A stretch of DNA of 64,000 nt, from the NCBI GenBank assembly GCA_022497155.1, contig MU385792.1, positions 62,001 to 126,000 of the forward strand, in the 5' to 3' direction. The notes below the pieces were generated by a model. That model was not told the DNA's origin. It did no database searches and saw nothing but the letters and a program-made list of their open reading frames with translations. The stretch comes from Whalleya microplaca (taxonomy: Eukaryota > Ascomycota > Sordariomycetes > Xylariales > Xylariaceae). A program made the translations under genes and the position numbers. Below are positions 43,760 through 55,452 of the stretch, piece by piece (within the stretch, counting starts at the first letter, position 1; every line of letters begins with the position of its first letter).

Positions 43760-46482
43760 GGTAGGGAGTCTGCCATCCGGATGATTGTTTAGGAGTTGAT
43801 GTCATGCATGATCTGCATGATGCCTATTGGGCCCTCGAAAGCCCGAACCCTTCGTCGGTTTATCGCAATAAGGAGGTCTGGTTACAAGTCATGCGCGCCC
43901 GGTGAGCCAGAGTTAGCATAGCCTCACATCGAAATATAATCATGGAGGGTCGGCTACAGACAATACGGCCAGGCTGAGCAACGTTCTACATGAATATCTG
44001 CATTCCTCTCTGCGCGAATAGCAAATCAAGAAAGTGACACAGAGGTATCACGCCATGCATGAGCTGAACCAGTTCTTGGAGTCATTATGCGCCAATCTAC
44101 TAGAATGGTGTCTAATTGAGACACAATGAGTCAATGACGCCTCCTCCTGCTTACAGAAATTTCAGCCAGATAAGGTTCCGGTAAGGCTGAGCATATTGCT
44201 TCCAGCACCTCTACTTATCATCCGGTTCAGCCCAGTACCAAATCAGGCTGCGAGTTGCCGATCCCCCACGAGGCACATCCTTAGAGATCAAGTTTGGGAA
44301 TAATAGGTTATATGATAGTAGCAGGTACACAGATAGAATGTTAGAAGTTGTACTAACGGAAGATCCAATACTTAGGTAAGGAACAGGCCTCTGAGATAGG
44401 TACTCGGAATCACGTGCTATTCTTGTACCAGAAACTGTGGTTTGAATTGTAATCCAACATCATCCATTCACTCTCACGTTTCTACGAACCTCATAGTAGA
44501 CACTCTCGGCAGGGAGAACGTACGTAGTAGAATTACCGACCAACATAATATAGGTGATCGCAATTCCGCACTCAACTCTAAATCAGTTCTCGCGCGCGTC
44601 CGGTGGCACCGTGTTGCCGTGTTAGCGCAACATCGTCGCAGGTATTGGACTACAACTAATAACAACCGCGGTATCTGGTACAAGGATAGCACATGATTCG
44701 GAGTACTTTGGAGGACTGTTGCTTAGTACTGTAAATTGTTTTACTACAACGTTAAATATCATATCTTTGTACCTGCTACTGCCATATTACCTCTTATTCT
44801 AGCAGCAGGACTGTTCCGTCGAAGTCGTGCCTGTGTAGAATTTCCTTCTTCGTGCAATCATAGATTTAATTGTTGCCAATTCACAAATCCAAATCAGCAA
44901 TGGAAAAGGCAAAGGGAAAGGCCTGCTATACATGGTTCATTCCTTGTTAATCGTAGGACGTTGGTAGTGATCTCGGTCCGTGCCGCATACCTCCCTGCAA
45001 CCTCCTTCCTGTTAAGTTTGAAGGGTTGTGCTACATACCAGCATATCTACGAGCGTTTGCAGTGGGGATTGGATAATTCAACGCCGGAAGGCCTAATTTT
45101 GTGCAAGGGTAGACACTGTAGGAACAGGATGGACTGCTGCGTTATGCGCTGAATGCTTATGGATGGTTGGCGTTAGAGTATTGCAAGGCACCTGAGTGGT
45201 GGTAATGCTAGATAATTCATCCTCGTAGGCAGTAGCTCAAGGTATGCACAGCACAGGTATGCCATCTTACCTCCTAGACTCGCAAAACACATCACATCCT
45301 TGTACTTTGATATACTTCTACCGTTCGTTGCCGGCTTAGGAGAAGGCCCCTTAATACGTATCGATTTTCAAGATCGGTTAAGGTCATTAGCCAACCCAGT
45401 GTTTCATGAGCCACTTGGAGACGGATCTTGTTCGTATACTGAACCAGGTGCAGGGATGTGACGTGGTGTGCCAGTCTAGGAGATAACCACCTGCCTCTTT
45501 ACTATAGACGAAGCCAACATTCTCCCATACCCAGAGATCTCTTCTGCAGCTATGATAATGAGACTATTTTTTAAGGGGAACACTCAGCTAGGTGGCATAC
45601 TTAGAAATTCTACAGCATGTTTGTGGTTGAAAGAGCGTGATGAAGTGTAAGGGTAGGTATGTGTCTAAAAATTAGGGCGCAGGCGATTGTGGACATACTG
45701 ACTACATCAAAAGGTATCTTTCACGCTTTGGAATAACTTATTCACGGCACAAAAGACTCAGATATATCCGTTCAATTGAGTAAATCAATAATAATTTCTG
45801 TTCGAGATATTTCCATGTAAAATACAGCTTGCCTAACCGTGATACCCACATTTCCCGCTTTTCCAGACACCTTTCACAGCAAACGGCCACCTAATCAATA
45901 ATATCCAAATATACAAAATTATTTACAATTAGAGGGAGTGCGTCCAGTACAAAAGGCTTATAGAAAACGAGGAGGGGAGGGAAGGTGGGGAGATATGGGC
46001 TTCATAGTTAGGTAGCTTATGTCTGTCATATAAGCCAAATCGTCTGAACCAAAAACCTACAAGAGCTCAATAACACCAGTTCTCAATAACGTAGGTTAGT
46101 ATTTCTGGCGAACGCCATGCCTAGAGAGAGGTATGGTATGGGCGCCATTGAAAAAATGACCGACCGTCCTTCAGAGATTGGCGAAGAGCTGCTCTGCCAA
46201 CTCGGGATCTATGAACTGATCGAGTACCCTAGCCCGATCTCAACGTGGCTACATACCAAGCATGAAGCGATAGAAATATTCATTGGGTGTCCCAGCCCTT
46301 TGGGTAGGGATACCGACATATCGTACTGTACTTGCCCGAACTTAACAGTGCCTCTGGGAATCTGGTCGAGGTGATTTAGATTCGAGGTGAAATGAGCTGA
46401 TAGCGCCAAGCCGGCGCATGGCTCGTGAATATCTCGCGGAAGCCATGTCTCGTGTTGAAGGCGGCATACCTGCGGGCTCTGA

Positions 46483-46639
46483 TGTCAATATGGTACAAAG
46501 CAATGAGGAGTACAATGACCTGATTAGTGCAAGGTGAAGCTATAGGAAGGTGGCAGAGCCAGATTATATATACATGTGTAGGCGGATCGGCCATACGTAG
46601 GCCCATACCACCCTCAGCCCTATGGGGCGTATGTTAACA
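46483..46639 (-). mobile_element. Solo LTR (family A, 157 bp) with 5-bp target duplication
   Basis: On the minus strand it begins TGTTAACATACGCCC and ends CATATTGACA. TCTGA is duplicated exactly at 46478-46482 and 46640-46644. It is the closest relative of the LTR at 9602-9756. Confidence 0.85.
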
Positions 46640-46850
46640 TCTGAAGGTTTCGTAGGAGATCGATGACGGTCCAGGAGCCAGAAAACGTTGGCCGCGTGGG
46701 TACGTAGTTGAAGTAGCAGCTCGCTGTTCTATCGGCTACGCCTTCGCTTACTATCTAGCTGGTAACATGTTTACCGAACAGGATATTTGATTAATAATGT
46801 ATAGGGTAAGAACAGTAGCCCATGCAGCTCGAATAATGGTTGGCAATTGT

Positions 46851-46985
46851 TGAAATACAGGGTTAATAAGGCTTAGATTGTCTTGAGGTTCAGCTATTCT
46901 AGAGTGGCAGATGGCCTATTATATACACAATGCTACTATTCGTGCCTTGTACTGTACCAGTCCTTGACCCTCAATTCAATAACGA
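46851..46985 (-). mobile_element. LTR-like repeat (family B), second copy
   Basis: The reverse complement of 32105-32233 by eye: CTATTCTAGAGTGGCAGATGG and ACAATGCTACTA are shared, as is TGAAATACAGGGTTAAT at one end. No target duplication is evident. Confidence 0.55.
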
Positions 46986-47475
46986 AGACAATTTCCAATT
47001 GACAGAACTCGCGAAGCATATGCCTATTTATCAATCGCAAGAGTCAATCTCTCGAAAATTATTATTTGGCTTCCAGACTCGACTTAACTTTTGAGAGCTG
47101 ATCAACCTCGTGATCACGCGAACATTGCCAAGACCTGGATTGCCAAGCCGCATCTACCACTGAAACAAGGGCTCAGGAATATATAAGACTCTAGGTCGCC
47201 GACCCTTAGATAGACTCTCCTTTTCAGCTAGCCAGCGATCAATCTATGCAATTCACTCTCCTAGGCATTTTGTTATACCAAAACCAAGACCTGTGGTAGC
47301 GGCCTCGTTACACCTCGATGACCTCACAGTAGGCTCGCATCATTTTTCAGCCATGAAATGCCAAGTTATCACGCGAACTAGCTGTTACTCATGTCAATAC
47401 AATTGCGCGTCTTATCTATCTTCTCATATCAAGGTTCCTTATTTTCTTGAGGCCTTTATGTCGTAAAAACGACGC

Positions 47476-47500
47476 CGTTATTGCTGGCACAGCAATAACG
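47476..47500. repeat. Perfect 11-bp inverted repeat, 3-nt loop
   Basis: CGTTATTGCTG-GCA-CAGCAATAACG. No adjoining gene explains it. Confidence 0.85.
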
Positions 47501-48504
47501 CCTGATATCTCCCGCGACACTTTATGTTTTGCTGAGATTCAAGGCGTTACACCGAATATAAACCTTATTTTTAGGTAGCCAATGCCCGTGGCCTCAAATA
47601 GCAAGTTAATTAACGAACCTGTCCTCTTATAGCTAGCATTGGCTGTCAGTAAACAAAGTCGCCAACCATACCAAAATCGCCAATTTCGTACGCATGTTTC
47701 CAACGGTGAGGTTTTAGAGTCTAAGAAATAGTAATCGTAGTATCGTATAATATTTGTAAAACAAAATGTAAGCTTATAGCTTCAGCACTGTAGTGAGGTC
47801 AGCTTTAGGAATTCGGCTATATTAAACCCCTTGATTCCGATGGATCTTTTGCTCCTTCTTCGCGACTGGGATCCATATAGACTGTTTATTTAATAATTGC
47901 GATGATAGGTGTGCCCTGTCGTATCATAACTAGGTACTGTTGTCTCGTTATATTACGCGCGACATTAGCGCTCAGTTCCGCTTACTTCCGACGCTCGGTG
48001 GGACCAGCTGAGTGGACCACAACACGTTTGTACGAGCCTAATGGGCATTACACGATCTGGTTATTGGCAACGTCATTCTATTTTGAATCGTACGAGAGCT
48101 AGAGGAGCCCGGCAGCGTGGTACGTGAGCACTTTTAGGATAGAGGTCGTTTCAATAGCCGCCCTGAAACACCTGTGCCCTGGATTCGGGCTTGAAGACCC
48201 CTGCAAGTGTTGGCATAATAGGGTCGCAGCCTGTGGGTTGGGTCATCTGCGACGACTGGGGCGGTGCGGTGTGCAGAGCTGTCTGCTTGAAGCTGCCAAC
48301 TTCAATGCTCAAAGCTCGAAGCCGCGTTTATGGCATTGAATAAGTAGCCATGAGTGCGATGCCTGGAAATCGCTCCTGCTCACTATGGATGCGAAAATAT
48401 AAGCTTATTTGATATCATCATTCCTTTCCTAATTGCTGCTCATTGGACTGTGATCGCGAGCCCTACAAGTAGGCTTACGCAGAATTTTGTTTCGAGGACT
48501 GGAT

Positions 48505-50649
48505 ATGCTGTGCGACGTCTGTCGTGGAGGGCTCGAGGGAATTTGGGATAAAAACAATGCCAAGAGGATAGGGCTTCTTAAGGATTTCCCCGACATACTT
48601 GGAATCCAGTTCCAGGATGTTGATGATGGTGACTTCGATAGGGTTTTGAGTGAGTTTAATTCCTCGGCACGCTAAATCAAACGAAGCGCTTGGCTTAATG
48701 TATTCCAGATAAACTCCAATTGCAAGAGCCGGAACGTTATGTGTTTGGTCACCATGCAGACTATGGGTCTTTGCTACGATCAAAACAACAAAGCTGTGTA
48801 GTCTGTAATGAATTTGGCGAAGTGAATGATCACGACGATGTGAATGAGGTATTTGCGAGTCTGGGTTATTACTCTGTCTTCTGCGTGAACTTGACACGAC
48901 CCGAATTTCATCAGCCAATGATGGTCGTGTACTCAGGTGATCCGATTGAAGAATTCCCTCATGGATTGGTCGCACACGATGGTGAGAATCATAACCCCAG
49001 AACACTAAGTGTACTCTAACTTCTAGAAAGAAAGTGACAGTCTTAACTCTACGCTTTCATCTTCCACCTCGCACTCGCAGACATGGGAATTGGTTGAAAA
49101 GTGGCTGAATAGGTGTCTCGAGAGCCATGAAGGATGTCTTCGCCAATACTCTGAACATTTCACGCCAACCCGCCTGCTAGAAGCACGGACCCTAGGAGCT
49201 GAACAAACATTCCGACTTATCCAACATGGTGAATTTGATCCACGAGAGAGGTACGTAACGCTAAGCCATTGCTGGGGGCCTGAACCTGCCTGGAAGAAAT
49301 TGCGGCTGCTAGAATCCACCAGAGGCATCCTCCAGAGTGGCTTGCCCATCACAATCCTTCCAAAGACGTTTCGCCATGCCTTCGAAATAATTGCGCGGCT
49401 GAACATTCGATACCTCTGGATTGATCGCCTGTGTATCGTTCAAGATTCGGCAGAAGACTGGCAGGCAGAAGCGGCGACTATGCACTCTGTTTACCGTCAT
49501 GGGTTCCTAAACATCGCAGCACTCGGTGCTTACGATGACCAAGTTGGCTGTTTTTTTGACCGCGATCCGACTTTAGTGGCGCCTACAATCGTCAATCTCC
49601 AACCGAGAATCGGCGGTGTTGCCTCGTTCTATCGCTTCGAAGGTGAGAGGGAGTCGTGGAGATCAACTTTCAAAGGAGAACCATTGCTTTCCCGAGCCTG
49701 GGTTTTACAGGAGCGGCTTCTCGCGACCCGAAATCTGTATTTCGGCAGCAAACAGGTCTTTTGGGAGTGTTGCGGAACTAACTGTTGTGAGACAGTCCCA
49801 AATCACCCGTTAGTTCCGGTCGATAACAGTAAGGAGTTCAAAAAGTATACTTGGAAGTCTCTCATAGATGCTCAGAGAACCACAGGGACTTCGACAGATT
49901 GGAGTGATGTAGTCGAAGCGTATTGTCAATGCAATTTGACCTTTTCCAGTGACAAGCTCGTCGCGTTATCGGGATTGGCAAAGCGCATGGGAGATCGATT
50001 AAGCCACCTTGGTCCTGGTTGCGATACCTATCTCGCAGGGTTATGGAAGCATACAATGCCGAGAAGTCTATTGTGGCAGCCCAAAACTCAAGGTCACCGG
50101 GTACCAGCATATCGTGCTCCCTCATGGTCATGGGCGTCGCTTGATGGAGAGATCAGTTTTATATTCGGTGGAGGCGTTCGTTGGCACGTTTCTTTAATCG
50201 ACGCTTCAACTGTGCCACGGGGGATGGACGTGACAGCCGAGCTCACCGGTGGTGTGCTTCACCTTGATGGTCCCGTCTGTACGGCTCGGGATATGAAAAA
50301 ACGAGTCAAAACACTCGAATCCGAACGTGAGAGCTATATAATTAAAAGTCTCTGCCATCCGAAGTCTGGGTTTCCTATTGATGCCAATTTTCGAAGCGCC
50401 TATCTGCGATTTGACAGTCCTAGCGATGAATATGACACGGTGGCCCTTCTATTATTTAACTCAAATCCCCATAAGCCCTTCTCGTTCGTGACGATCAGGG
50501 CTTTAGCATTGGTTCTTTCGGATAGCTCACAGTCATCTTATCGTCGTGTTGGTTACGCCTTTTTAGAGGCAACAGTCGATTTTGAAGATTTCAATTATGA
50601 GAGAAAGCTGATAAGCCAGTTTCCATCTGAGGTGCTTGAAATTGTCTGA
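48505..50649 (+). CDS. Heterokaryon-incompatibility (HET) domain protein
   Basis: Three exons, 48505-48649, 48709-48981 and 49031-50649, give 678 residues. It starts MLCDVCRGGLEGIW, the usual N-terminus of this group. Intron 1 is GTGAGT...TCCAG. Intron 2 starts GTGAGA and must end at AAAG (49030) to keep frame; the nearer TAG at 49026 is out of phase. The HET domain (PF06985) begins RYVTLSHCWGP at about residue 213 and continues with LPKTFRHAFEIIARL and RYLWIDRLCIVQDSAEDW, then LSRAWVLQERLL. The C-terminal part has the frequent PSWSWASLDG motif. HET proteins can trigger cell death on fusion of unlike strains; this one's partner is unknown. The frame is intact. Confidence 0.9.
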
Positions 50650-51241
50650 TATATGCTTAGGAACACCGTTGAAGTGTAGGGTTTTATGTTGTACACGGTA
50701 TCATTTATGATATTGATATACCAATACGAATATATGATTACTTACTCTAGAAAGACTTGCAATGGGGGACTAGCGAAAGCCAACCAACAGTTGCATTTAT
50801 CATACTACCTAAACACTGTATGAAAATATTCATGGGCCCGGCTTTCAAGTCTCATAAGTGGATAAGTGCCACATAGTCTCGGTCATATACCAGCACAAAT
50901 AACTAGTGTATATGCACGGTGTACAATTAATTAAAGGCAAAAGTCACTATCCTAAAAATCTACTATAGTAGCAACACTAAGCGCATACCTAAGTAGTCGT
51001 AATCGATTCGACAATGTTGATAGATACCGAGCAGAAGGTTGTTTCACAATTAAACTACTGCTAAGCTGTGTAGATTATATAGGAGGTCAGTTTTAGACAA
51101 ACCTGGCATCGTAATAAAGACAATAATATCCAAGTTATCCAAAATGTATCGTGCGCCTTGAGTAGGATAGAGTTCCAGCAATAAGTGGTTGTTCGTGGGG
51201 AATATTGAATCTCCTGAGAACATGTAGATGGATGAAGCCAC
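50650..51241. other. Convergent 3' intergenic region
   Basis: Between the HET gene (+) and the DUF6699-like gene (-). AT-rich; nothing recognised. Confidence 0.4.
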
Positions 51242-52063
51242 CTATTCGGCTTTTTGCTGCTGCTTCTTCTTCTTCTTGCTACCACCGGGGTTCGATATGA
51301 CGCCAGGCGTCGTATCGAGATGGATATATATTCGGTCCCATTCGTCTAATCGGAATCTTTCTTCCACGTGGGGAGGTTTCCACTCAAAGCCTATCAGATA
51401 CGGTTGGTCCAATTCATCATCAGCCTGTAGGTTCCTTGTGTTAATGTCATTATGTAGAGAGTTACGTTGGAGTTTGAAAATGTTCCAACGAAACGTTTCA
51501 GACTAATGATACATACCCTCTTCTTATATTTATGATAGATCGCATCGAGAGCATCCTTAATAGTCAGGCCTGTCCTATTCCGCGCTTGGATGACGATACC
51601 ATGTGGGAAGTGTATGTCCACTGCTTTTACTAGTGGTAATACTAATGGCTTCGTCAGGATGTCCTTGTCCTCGATTGATGTTGGAGAGGTATTGATCTTC
51701 CTATATTCGATCTGGTGTTAGAAAGTGCGGGGTAGGTGGACTATGAGAACAGCAGCAGATGAGTTATTAGATGAAATCATGCCCTTACCAGCCTGTGCCT
51801 TGCGTTTCTATCGCCAATTTGATCTCCGTCCTCGCGTCCTCTGTTACGAATCTCCCAATTAGCCATGGTCCCGAATATCCGATGAAATTACGAGCAGTAA
51901 ATGACATACTCAGTTCTTTCATGGTCGACACGCCACTGACCATAGAACTAGCTCTACGATTCGGTTTCTCCTTCAGGGTCTCCTTCGGGGTCTCCTTCGG
52001 AGGAGTCGTGGAGAGGGACAGACCCTCTACGGCGGAGTCCACTTTGGTAAGGGGTTCTGACAT
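51242..52063 (-). CDS. DUF6699-like hypothetical protein, three exons
   Basis: Exons 51789-52063, 51517-51700 and 51242-51424 give 213 residues. Introns are 88 nt (GTAAGG...ATATAG, phase 2) and 92 nt (GTATGT...CTACAG, phase 0); the first restores ETQGTGW-KINTSP. The N-terminus has a Thr/Pro/Lys repeat-like stretch (PPKETPKETLKEKP). The C-terminal domain has IHFPHGIVIQARNRTGLTIKDALDAIYHKYKKR, then FEWKPPHVEERFRLDEWDR, and ends in a Lys/Gln run (KKKKKQQQ). The layout (strand, then a helix DALDAIYxxY) resembles the fungal DUF6699 domain, but I am not certain. No function is known. Confidence 0.7.
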
Positions 52064-54240
52064 GTTGGATTGTTGCTATGTGATCGAAAAGATACTGTAT
52101 TGAACTAGGTCTCGCTAGCTACTATATGTTGTAGTTAGTTGTCAGTTTCGGCCCCAAGAAGCATATGAACATAGACAAGAGATGACAAATTGAGAAGAAA
52201 TACCTTCAATGGCTAGTAATGGATGATATTGATAAACGATGTTGGTTAATTGATGCAAAACAGACAATTGGTGTTGTCTTGTAGGCCATGAGAGGGGAAA
52301 GGAGAGAGAGGTAATAAGAGGGGATGGGACCATATAAAGGAACTCGGGTAGCGAAAAGGGGCCGGTTGGGGAGAGGGGTCCTACAGTGTATGAGGAGGAT
52401 GGTGGATCGGCGACCAGCTGATACGGCTCCTGTCGTTAGACTTCGTAAGATGGGCGGGGTCGAACTACAGTAAGGTGGCTGTTGATGCCGATGGTGTGCT
52501 CATCGCGTGACTCTCGAGCTGTGGTTCGATGAGCTCCATCGGCGAAGTCTGTATCATCATAGTTACTTGAATGGGCATAGCGCCCATAGCTATCTATAAA
52601 ATCCGGGGTAAAATCTGGGGCATATCCACCTATGCTGCAGAACCTGGGTTCTTTTGTGAGAACGGCGGGTCGGTCCTCGTGAGATTTACCATGTCTTGAT
52701 AGTTAAGTAAGGCATCTACGTGGTAAAATTTCGATCATTATTTGGCTCCTGTAAGGGTGCATATCATGATGCACAATTTCGACATCTTCCATATTTAATT
52801 GGTGTTGGCTAAATTGTCAGTCACTTTTTTGAATCAGCTGTCTCCAAGCCCGCTGGTACAATACCTATGCGAGAATTTAATTAGTAAACTTCAACATGAC
52901 TCTCAATCAAGTATAGTTGACATCTACAGCTTAAACTAATCGAAAAAAGAAAAGAAAAGCAAATCATCAGTAGACTAACGCGATGTCTAACGCGATGCCT
53001 AGCGTATTTACGCATATCTCTTGTACATAGATACGAGACAGGGTCTGCATTTTTAGCCCATCCTCTATGGGTACAAGATACAGCTGGCCTGACATACATA
53101 TTTGGGGCCAAGTGTTCGCTGAAACACCTGCTGGATACATTTCTATATGTACTCAACTGAGTGATCAAAGTTTTCGGATGCGTCAGCTGAATTCGAAATT
53201 ACCATATAGCGCCAAGATCCTGTGAATGAATATCAAATGACCTCATTTTCAGCAGAAATTTATGTGAAGGTAATCTGTACTTAGTAAAGGGAGCTGTAAG
53301 CTGGAGTGTGGTGCCTTCTAAACTATACTGTGTGTGTAGTATGCATTAACACCGTATCAATTTGAAATGAGAGTCGAGATCGGTATACAACACGAAAACG
53401 GGCGATATCCAAGATATGCCAGGATAAAATCATGGAGGGGCAAAGCTTTAGCTATGAGACACCACGTTCCGTTCCAATGAGTGGTACTGTCAGAGTACTC
53501 CGCACAACATCAAGATGTGAAACCACATAGTAGTAACCGACAAAATCTCGCACAGTTCCCCGCTTGCTGGTGTGCCGCTCCCTCCGCCTTCGTGCAATAT
53601 ATACAACGTAGCAGGCATAGGCTCTGGTGTTAGCTGTTACGCCTCCTTGCACCCAGAAAGCGTTGCACATTAGCGAATAAAATATTTCAGCGATTTGATA
53701 TACCAGTGAAGAAAGAGAACTTCGTATTTAGTATAAGTTATCATATAGTGAGTCTTATTGATGCACATAGTAACGCACATAGGACACACTTACTGGAAGT
53801 GCATCGATCCATCAGTAAAGAGACTGATAGCGGACGTATATTGAGCTTCTGATTGTTAGGTCCTTTTACTAATCTTTCTGTGATGCTTTTAGGGCGTATC
53901 ATGGCGTAACAGCCGACGCTAGGAGCCAATGATCTCATTGAAGAGCCCCTTGAATTGATAGGCCAGCAGCTCAAAATATCAGGAGATGAAGTATTCAGCA
54001 TATTAGCTATCGTACAAATTATTAATGGCGGGCATTATGGTAATTTGATCGTGATAAACACCGTTGCCTACACTAATAGTTATTTGGTAGACCAATATTC
54101 AAGACTTAGAATATTGATGCCATAAATGCCTTGACCACATCGGCATACATGATGACTGACGTGTAAAAGCTGATTTCCATTGGTTCCATATTGTAGTTGA
54201 TTATAGTAGTTCAATTTGAATATGCTATTTTGCCAGAGCC
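52064..54240. other. Intergenic region
   Basis: No gene recognised over 2.2 kb. Open frames at 52881-53168, 53452-53670 and 53741-54001 (minus) show no motif. Confidence 0.4.
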
Positions 54241-54751
54241 TTACTTTTGCTGGGTTTGTTGTCCAGACCCCGTTACTCCCTTCACGGTATTTCCCAATGT
54301 GTCCGTCACACCCTTGCCGAGGTTGCTGCATAAAACTGGTGTTAGCATATGCCTCTCGAAGCAGAACTGAGAGGAACCAGGAAAGGAATAATGCTAGTAT
54401 ACATACCCAGTACCCTCAGTTGCTGAGCCCACAGTATCACCAACGCCCTCTGTTGTCTGATTCAAGGTGTTGCCCACACCTTCAGTCGTCTTGCCCACAG
54501 TGCTGCTGAGGCCACCAATGAGTCCACCTCTATATAGAGGTTGAGTCAGCATACAGTCAAGTAATTTTTGGGATTTCGATTAAAATCTGATTAAGAAAGG
54601 GCTCAAAGTGTACGGAAAAGAACGGAACAGAACTCCATAGTACTTACTGGCCTTGTGCCTTGTCACCACCGGTGAGAACGCTGTCAACCCCGCCGACGAG
54701 GCCCCCTAGTAGACCGCTACCTTGATTCTTGTTTCCGCTCTTGTCGCTCAT
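54241..54751 (-). CDS. Small LEA-like hydrophilic protein, three exons
   Basis: Exons 54648-54751, 54407-54529 and 54241-54325 give 103 residues. Introns are 118 nt (GTAAGT...TATAG) and 81 nt (GTATGT...TGCAG), both phase 2. The start is MSDKSGNKNQGSGLLGGLVGG. The rest is an 11-residue-like pattern of T-E-G-V-G-(D/N)-T, for example TTEGVGNTLNQTTEGVGDTV, ending GVTGSGQQTQQK. It is Gly/Thr-rich, without Trp or Cys, highly hydrophilic and probably disordered in solution. The pattern closely resembles the low-complexity stretch of the large DUF3659 protein 4-7 kb away. A desiccation or heat-protective role is inferred from family resemblance only. Confidence 0.8.
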
Positions 54752-55452
54752 GATGGTTATCGGGTTTCAGGTATTACGATGTCTTTGAACGTTTTGTTTG
54801 GTTCGGTTACCGGGCCAGTGAAGTATTTCAGACGAGAAGTTAAGGTGCTGGTCACTTTATATCTCCCTAACACATTCAATATAAGGTTTAAGCTCTTATC
54901 GAATTGAGGTCCTATGACATTCTTCTGTAATAATGTTGAAGACATGAGATCATTAGCGTGGCAAAGACAATGGATGATGCTGGTCGATCATGTCTGCACA
55001 GTGACTACAAGGGATCATGCCGGTTGCAAAATTTCGAATAAGGAAGGAAATTACTAAACTGCCGTATGACCTTTGGCACGAACAACACTTGGAAATTGAC
55101 TACCTTAAAACCTTATTTTGATGAGCGAGCTCCGACGGTGATAAGGAACGGAGTGTGAGAAAATGCGACGAAGCACCGAAGCTCCCGTGATAGGATATAG
55201 TGTACATATCGAAATGGGATGATGCGCTGAAACTTAAATTGGCCATCATCGAATCCTTAGTCTCAGTCTATGCGTATTAGACCGTTATAGTCTCACAACA
55301 GCTTTCCAGCATTACCAGTCTCCCACGTTGACGAATGTATTAGATAATCACGCTAAACCTTCTTTCATTGACCGTAGGCATTATATCCGGTGTCAGATAA
55401 TCCATTGAACAAAGCAGAAAGGTGTGGAGAACCACTGTCAGGATTTCATGTC
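54752..55452. other. Intergenic region
   Basis: Promoter of the small LEA-like gene and 3' side of the hydrolase gene. Nothing else recognised. Confidence 0.4.

Larger units (their letters stand above)
43127..48504. other. 5.4-kb gene-poor region with hairpins and LTR remnants
   Basis: No intact gene is supported. It holds two stem-loops (43350-43393), the GTTGGCTA hairpin (43703-43759), a solo LTR (46483-46639), a family-B LTR-like repeat (46851-46985) and an inverted repeat at 47476-47500. An 85-residue frame at 46117-46374 has no recognised motif. Confidence 0.5.

Noticed and set aside
46440..46482. Possible retrotransposon primer-binding site (ATCAGAGC-like on the minus strand) after the LTR at 46483-46639
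   Set aside because: The TCTGA next to the LTR is one half of an exact target duplication, so the LTR is solo and the adjacent bases are host flank.
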